Below, piece after piece: positions 60,153 to 64,000 of a stretch of 64,000 bases of DNA. Origin of the DNA: Halobacterium sp. CBA1132 (GTDB lineage: Archaea > Halobacteriota > Halobacteria > Halobacteriales > Halobacteriaceae); contig NZ_BCMZ01000001.1 of assembly GCF_001485535.1 (NCBI RefSeq), positions 1,240,001 through 1,304,000 on the forward strand, in the 5' to 3' direction. The first letter of the stretch is position 1. Each line of letters starts with the position of its first letter. The translations under genes and the position numbers were made by a program. The notes beneath the pieces are model-generated. The model was given only the letters and a program-made list of their open reading frames with translations, did no database searches and had not been told where the DNA came from.

Positions 60153-60422
60153 ATGGGACTGGCGTCCACCGTCGGGAGCGTCGTCGGACTCGCGCTGCTC
60201 GCGCTGGCGGCGCTCGCGACAATCCTCGTCGGCGTCGTCGCCGCGCAGAGCCTCCTGTGGGGGCTCACCAGCGGGCGCTTCCTCACAATCTGGTTCGCTG
60301 CCGGGTTCGCGCTCACCACCGGCTTCACCGGCTACGTGATTCGGAAACGTATCGCTGGAAACGTGCTTCCGCTGGACTACGACATCTCGGTCGCGTTCCG
60401 CGGCGGACAGGGCGGACTGTGA
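60153..60422 (+). CDS. small membrane protein of unknown function
   Basis: An 89-residue protein with two hydrophobic segments (SVVGLALLALAALATILVGVVAA and FLTIWFAAGFALTTGFTGYVI) and a short hydrophilic tail. A TATA-like AAACACTTAGCGG about 25-35 bases before the ATG supports the start. No known family is recognised. Confidence 0.7.
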   Translation: MGLASTVGSVVGLALLALAALATILVGVVAAQSLLWGLTSGRFLTIWFAAGFALTTGFTGYVIRKRIAGNVLPLDYDISVAFRGGQGGL

Positions 60423-60607
60423 CGAAACCGCGCGCTCCGTTCGCGGTGTGTCCTTCGGTTTCTCCGGTAGTGACGCGGTAGGACCGCCCGTCATCGACGC
60501 CACTGAACTTTACTTTCGAGTATGTTTGGTTAATCGTGGCGTAGTAAAGGCTATTACGGATGCATATGTACTATATTTCGTAGAATTAAACTCGGTTAAG
60601 GACAACT

Positions 60608-60697
60608 ATGAAACGTACTAGTGGACACGCGTCGAATCATATTCTGGTCGTGGTGGTCGGCACGGACACGACCACCAGCCGGGAGGAGCCGTGGTGA
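60608..60697 (+). CDS. possible 29-residue leader ORF before the TrkA-N gene
   Basis: An ATG at 60608 opens 29 codons (MKRTSGHASNHILVVVVGTD onwards) ending in TGA at 60695-60697. The TGA overlaps a GTG at 60694 that can start the TrkA-N gene (GTGA). A TATA-like TAGAATTAAA (60581-60590) precedes it by about 20 bases, and a Shine-Dalgarno-like GGGAGGAG (60681-60688) lies inside its end, in front of the downstream gene. The arrangement suggests a translationally coupled leader peptide, but composition alone does not prove it is translated. Confidence 0.4.
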   Translation: MKRTSGHASNHILVVVVGTDTTTSREEPW

Positions 60698-61452
60698 AGC
60701 GCTCGCTCGACACGCCGTTGCGGGCCGTCGTCCGCCGCCAACTCCTCCGGCAGCTACTCCGCCCCGTCGCCGCCTTCGCCGTGGTCGTCGCCGCCGGCGT
60801 CGCGGGATTCAGTTCGCTGGGCGGCATCGGCGCGGTGGACGCGCTGTTCTGGCTGCTCGACCCCACGAGCATCGAACTCCACTTTCGAGCCCACGACGGC
60901 CCCGAGACGCTCGTGAAGGCCTACGCCGTGGTCGTTCTCTCCGGGCTCGTCGTCGCCGGCCTCTGGATCGGCGAGACGGTGCTGTCGGCCGCGTTCGGCG
61001 GCCAAATCCAGACGGAACTCAAACACATGCACATCGAACAAGCAGTCGCGGACCTCCGCGGCCACGTCATCATCTGCGGGTACGGCACGTTCGGGAAGAC
61101 CATCGCGCGGGCGCTCCACGACACCGACCGGGAGGTCGTCGTCATCGAGTCACAGGACGCGGAGTTCCAGCGCGCGCTCGACGACGACCTGCTCGCGATT
61201 CAAGGCGACGCCCGGCGCGAGGAGACGCTGACCGACGCCGGCGTCGAACGCGCGGGCGTCGTCGTCGGCGCCATCGACGACTCGAACGCGAACATCCAGA
61301 TTGCGATGAACACCAGTCAAATCGCGCCCACCGTCCGCCTCGTCGTGCGCGTCGGCGACGACACCTACGAGCAACTCGCGCGCCGCGCCGGCGCCGACCG
61401 CGTCATCATCCCCGAAGTCGCGAGCGCCGAACAAGTCACGTCGACGCTCTAG
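60694..61452 (+). CDS. TrkA-N/RCK-domain membrane protein (potassium channel/transport regulator-like)
   Basis: A 252-residue protein: two N-terminal hydrophobic segments (LLRPVAAFAVVVAAGVAGFSSLG and ETLVKAYAVVVLSGLVVAGLWIG), then an RCK/KTN NAD-binding domain with HVIICGYGTFGKTIARAL and the acidic VVVIESQDAEF. This resembles ligand-gated K+ channels of MthK/Kch type but with a degenerate pore: no TVGYG-like filter is present, so it may be a regulatory relative rather than a channel. GTG codons at 60691 and 60694 are both possible starts; a GGAGG element lies just upstream. Its stop codon overlaps the stop of the convergent gene by two bases. Confidence 0.8.
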   Translation: MKRSLDTPLRAVVRRQLLRQLLRPVAAFAVVVAAGVAGFSSLGGIGAVDALFWLLDPTSIELHFRAHDGPETLVKAYAVVVLSGLVVAGLWIGETVLSAAFGGQIQTELKHMHIEQAVADLRGHVIICGYGTFGKTIARALHDTDREVVVIESQDAEFQRALDDDLLAIQGDARREETLTDAGVERAGVVVGAIDDSNANIQIAMNTSQIAPTVRLVVRVGDDTYEQLARRAGADRVIIPEVASAEQVTSTL

Positions 61453-62087
61453 TAGCCGGTGCCGAGGTAGGTGTGGACCGCCTCGCCGGACTCCAGTTCG
61501 TCGACGAACGCCACCGCGAAGTCCTCCATCGAGATGTAGCTCTCGCCGTCCTCGTCGGCGACGAGTTCGCCGTCCGCAGTCCGATACTCGCCCGTGCGCT
61601 CGCCGGGTTCGATGAGCGCCGCGGGCGCGACGTACGTCCAGTCGAGGTCGTCGGCCGCCTCGAACACGTCGTAGGCTTCGATTGCCGCGCGCGCCACCGG
61701 CTTCCACTCCTCGGGGAAGTCCTCGGTCTCGATGAGGCGCGTGTCGGGGCCGACGCGGAGGCCGCCAGCGCCGCCCGTCCACACGAGGCGGTCGACGCCC
61801 GCGTCGCGCATCCCCTCGACGACGGCTTCCGCCATCTCGACGAGTACCGTCACGTCCTCGTTCTCGCTGGGGCCGAGCGCGGACGCGACGGCGTCGTGGC
61901 CCTCTGCGAGGTCCGCAACGTCGATAGCGTTGGTCGCGTCGCCGGCGACTGCCTCGAAGTCGGTGTCGTCGATGCCCTCGACGTCGCCGCTCCGGGAGAC
62001 GCCGGTGACCGTGTGCCCGCGGTCGAGGAGTTCGTTCGCGATTCGATGGCCGATACGGCCGCTCGCGCCGAGCAAGAGTACGTCCAT
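61449..62087 (-). CDS. NAD(P)-binding SDR-like protein (NmrA/atypical SDR)
   Basis: A 212-residue atypical SDR with the motif VLLLGASGRIGHRIANEL and the later RLVWTGGAGGLRVG strand. The classical Tyr-x-x-x-Lys pair is absent, as in NmrA-like and flavin-reductase-like members acting as redox sensors or reductases. The start ATG at 62087 directly precedes the nucleotide strand. Stop codons of this gene and the TrkA-N gene overlap tail to tail. Confidence 0.88.
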   Translation of the reverse strand: MDVLLLGASGRIGHRIANELLDRGHTVTGVSRSGDVEGIDDTDFEAVAGDATNAIDVADLAEGHDAVASALGPSENEDVTVLVEMAEAVVEGMRDAGVDRLVWTGGAGGLRVGPDTRLIETEDFPEEWKPVARAAIEAYDVFEAADDLDWTYVAPAALIEPGERTGEYRTADGELVADEDGESYISMEDFAVAFVDELESGEAVHTYLGTGY

Positions 62088-62180
62088 ACCCGACAGTTCG
62101 GCGGTGACAACCATATGGGTTTGTGAAGGGGCACTCCCCGGTGATACTCCAAGAGAATCGTGAACCGGACCGTGAACGCC

Positions 62181-62528
62181 CTACGCGACGGCCTCGACGG
62201 CAGCCTCCATCGCCGCGTCCTCGTCACCAAGGTCCGCGTACGCGGTCTCGTAGTGGGTCGCGAATTCGAGCGCGCGCTCGAACGCCGCCTCGCGGTCGTC
62301 GACGGTCTCGATGGGGTGCTCGCTGTCGAACTCGTCGCGATTCCCGCGAATCGCGGCGGCGCGATACCGCTCGGCGTCGTGCGGCGACGACGTCGAAACC
62401 GGGAGCACGTGTACGCCGACGTCGTGGTCCTCGCGCACGAACAGCGTCGGGTTCGTCGCGCGGTACTTCTCCGTGATGTAGTCGGGGTTCTGTACCTCCG
62501 CCCACTCCGCCGGCAGGGACGACGCCAT
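62181..62528 (-). CDS. conserved haloarchaeal protein of unknown function
   Basis: A 115-residue acidic soluble protein (MASSLPAEWAEVQNPDYITE at the start) with a helical C-terminal half (AAFERALEFATHYETAYADL). No known motif, signal or membrane segment is visible. It stands alone between the SDR-like gene and the ParA operon on the same strand. Confidence 0.65.
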   Translation of the reverse strand: MASSLPAEWAEVQNPDYITEKYRATNPTLFVREDHDVGVHVLPVSTSSPHDAERYRAAAIRGNRDEFDSEHPIETVDDREAAFERALEFATHYETAYADLGDEDAAMEAAVEAVA

Positions 62529-62570
62529 ACGCCGGCTACCGCCGGCTAGGGTTTGTGCTTTCTGGCAGAT

Positions 62571-62960
62571 TCAGTCCTCGTCGCGGGCTTCCCGGACGGC
62601 GTCCGCGATTTCGTCGGGGTGGTCGGCGGCGACCCGGAGGACGGCGTCGTGGAGTTCGCGCTTCTCCTCGTTGCGGACGCCCGCCTCGCGCAGCGTGCGC
62701 ACGACATCGAGGTCGAGTGCGTCTTCCAGCGCCGTCCACGACTCCGGGCGCGCGTACATCGGCGCCTGCTTGACGTCGTCGTACTCGAACGCCGGCTCCT
62801 CGCTGGTAGCCGACGACGCTGCGTCCCCGTCCGTGGACGCGTCCGCCGTCGCGGTGCCTTCGGAGTCACTCGCTCGGTCGTCGTCGCGTTCGGGTGCTGG
62901 CGGTTCGTCCCCGCGGTCGGCGCGGTCCTGCTCGGCGGCTTCGAGGTCGTCGAACCCCAT
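62571..62960 (-). CDS. acidic partner protein of ParA
   Basis: A 129-residue strongly acidic protein. Its first half is disordered (rich in Asp, Glu, Ser, Ala, Thr), and the second half from FEYDDVKQAPMYARPESWTA is ordered and helical. Its ATG overlaps the ParA stop by one base, so the pair is translated together. Small partners encoded after ParA often link it to centromere DNA; a DNA-binding role is inferred from position and not visible in sequence. Confidence 0.7.
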   Translation of the reverse strand: MGFDDLEAAEQDRADRGDEPPAPERDDDRASDSEGTATADASTDGDAASSATSEEPAFEYDDVKQAPMYARPESWTALEDALDLDVVRTLREAGVRNEEKRELHDAVLRVAADHPDEIADAVREARDED

Positions 62961-63835
62961 TACCGAGTCACCTCCCCGCGCTCGACGATAGCAGCGAGTT
63001 CGTCGTACGCCGCGAGCTGGTCGCACTCGGGGTCGTAGTCTCGCAGCGGGACGCCCTCCTGATGGGCGTCGTCGATGGCCGCGCGATACCGGATTCCCGG
63101 GAGGTCGCCGTCGTAGCTCCCGTCGTCGACGGCCGCCCAGTCCGACTCCGAGAGGTACGCGAAGTTCGGGACGAGGTGGTCGATGGCGTCCCGGGTCGTG
63201 ATCTCCCGGAGGAGCTTCCGGTCCCGAGTGGACTGGTCGATGCGCTTGCGGAGGTCCGAGGGGACGACCGCGAGGATGTTCAACTCGAAGTACTCGCGGG
63301 CCTCCCCGACGAGCCGGTCGAGCGTGTTCGACAGCCCTGTCTCGTAGCCGTTCTCGGGGCGCAGCGGGATGATGAGATTGCCCGTCGCGTACATCGCGTT
63401 GTCGTTGAGTTTCCCGCGGTTGGCGGGACAGTCGATAACGACGTAGTCGTACTCATCGCCGAGCAGCGGGTCGACGAGGTCGCGTTTCAACCGCGTCGTC
63501 CCCATCGTCGCCTCCTTGAGTGCGGACTGCACGCTCTCTAAGTCCTCGTGCGCGGGGAAGAGGTCCAATCCCTCCGCGACCTCGACGACGTACTCGCGGG
63601 GGTCGTCGCCCTCCAGCAGGACGGCTTCGGCGTGGTTGCCGCCGTCGCCGTCGGTGCTGTTGTACTCGTCGTCGAACCCGAGATTGAGCGTCATGTGCCC
63701 GTTGTCGTCGAGGTCGACGACGAGCGCGCGCTCGTTGCGGTGCGCGAGTTCGCGCGCGAGATTGAGTGCGGTGGTCGTCTTCGCGAAGCCTCCCTTCAGG
63801 ATACCGACACTGACAGCGCGTGGTTCCGTTTGCAT
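62960..63835 (-). CDS. ParA/Soj family partition ATPase
   Basis: A 291-residue deviant-Walker ATPase that probably segregates a replicon. The motif KGGFAKTTT (K14-T22) carries the signature lysine of the ParA class, followed by VVDLDDNGHMTLNLG and the Walker B-like YDYVVIDCPANRG. There is no N-terminal DNA-binding extension, so it is of the short ParA type. The ATG at 63835 is chosen; the upstream frame has no family similarity. Repeats of AGGYRCCT type lie in its promoter, consistent with operator or centromere sites. Confidence 0.9.
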   Translation of the reverse strand: MQTEPRAVSVGILKGGFAKTTTALNLARELAHRNERALVVDLDDNGHMTLNLGFDDEYNSTDGDGGNHAEAVLLEGDDPREYVVEVAEGLDLFPAHEDLESVQSALKEATMGTTRLKRDLVDPLLGDEYDYVVIDCPANRGKLNDNAMYATGNLIIPLRPENGYETGLSNTLDRLVGEAREYFELNILAVVPSDLRKRIDQSTRDRKLLREITTRDAIDHLVPNFAYLSESDWAAVDDGSYDGDLPGIRYRAAIDDAHQEGVPLRDYDPECDQLAAYDELAAIVERGEVTR

Positions 63836-63853
63836 TGTGTACCTCGTCAGAGA

Positions 63854-63998
63854 TAGGCACCTATTGTAGATGAGGCGCCTACGCTGAATCAGACCGATAT
63901 TTCGCGCCATCAGGCATAAAACGACGGGAATAGGTAGAGAAGGTAGGCGAACAAGCCAACCCAGGTAGCATAGCTACGTTAGCTGCAATAGGTGCCTA
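63854..63998. repeat. cluster of AGGYRCCT repeats upstream of parA
   Basis: TAGGCACCTATTG (63854-63866) and its exact reverse complement CAATAGGTGCCTA (63986-63998) form a 13-base inverted repeat about 120 bases apart. A third related core, GAGGCGCCTA, lies at 63872-63881. Each core is itself a near-palindrome. A further perfect GTAGC-ATA-GCTAC repeat is at 63965-63977 and two GGTAG words lie at about 63932-63947. The array could be a parS-like centromere, a partition-operon operator, or iterons of a replication origin just outside the window. Confidence 0.55.
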
Positions 63999-64000
63999 AG

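Overview
The window is GC-rich DNA from a haloarchaeon (class Halobacteria). The evidence is the very acidic encoded proteins, GC-rich third codon positions, TATA boxes about 25-30 bases upstream of start codons with mostly leaderless genes, twin-arginine lipoprotein signals, and haloarchaea-specific families such as RdfA, Sph3-like SMC proteins and small CPxC zinc-finger proteins. No rRNA, tRNA, CRISPR array or insertion sequence was recognised.

Layout. 0-8.6 kb: the end of a DsrE-like gene, a DUF302 protein, a SAM methyltransferase, a gene remnant, a flavin-halogenase-like protein, a haloarchaeal protein of unknown function, ATP-type PEP carboxykinase, a 33-residue zinc-finger protein, a polysaccharide deacetylase and a MATE exporter. 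8.7-37.4 kb: a large xylan/pentose/hexuronate catabolic island. It holds a uronate-dehydrogenase-like SDR, an IclR regulator, glucuronate isomerase, mannonate dehydratase and an SDR (probable fructuronate reductase), a secreted GH10-like xylanase, a GH67 alpha-glucuronidase, two GH3 glycosidases, an oligopeptide/oligosaccharide-type ABC importer, and the oxidative D-xylose pathway genes xacA, xacD, xacE and xacF. Secreted GH10 would cut xylan, the importer would take up oligomers, GH67 and GH3 would release glucuronate and xylose, and the Xac and Uxu branches would feed 2-oxoglutarate and keto-deoxy-sugar metabolism. A lactonase gene (xacC) was not seen.

A 17-bp palindrome GTTCTG-N5-CAGAAC occurs four times in perfect form: at the IclR promoter, in the convergent gap behind the IclR gene, and twice between the two GH3 genes. 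It is the best candidate for the operator of this IclR regulator. Differently spelled palindromes of the same 6-5-6 geometry abut the TATA boxes of the uxu operon and xacD.

37.4-48.1 kb: the cell-shape pair rdfA and sph3-like (a 9-bp-arm inverted repeat overlies the rdfA TATA box), a membrane protein, an FKBP-type prolyl isomerase, a three-gene MacB-like ABC system, a medium-chain reductase, and an aminotransferase/Lrp pair. 48.2-56 kb: an iron island with two ferric-siderophore binding lipoproteins, a FecCD permease, a FecE ATPase and an FAD oxidoreductase. Its promoters carry DtxR-type boxes of the form TTAGGC-NN-GCCTAA, and a further box controls a paralogue of the unknown protein at 3.7 kb. 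56-64 kb: a 1-Cys peroxiredoxin, oxidoreductases, small membrane proteins, a TrkA-N/RCK membrane protein preceded by a short leader ORF, and at the right edge a ParA ATPase with an acidic partner and a cluster of AGGYRCCT repeats.
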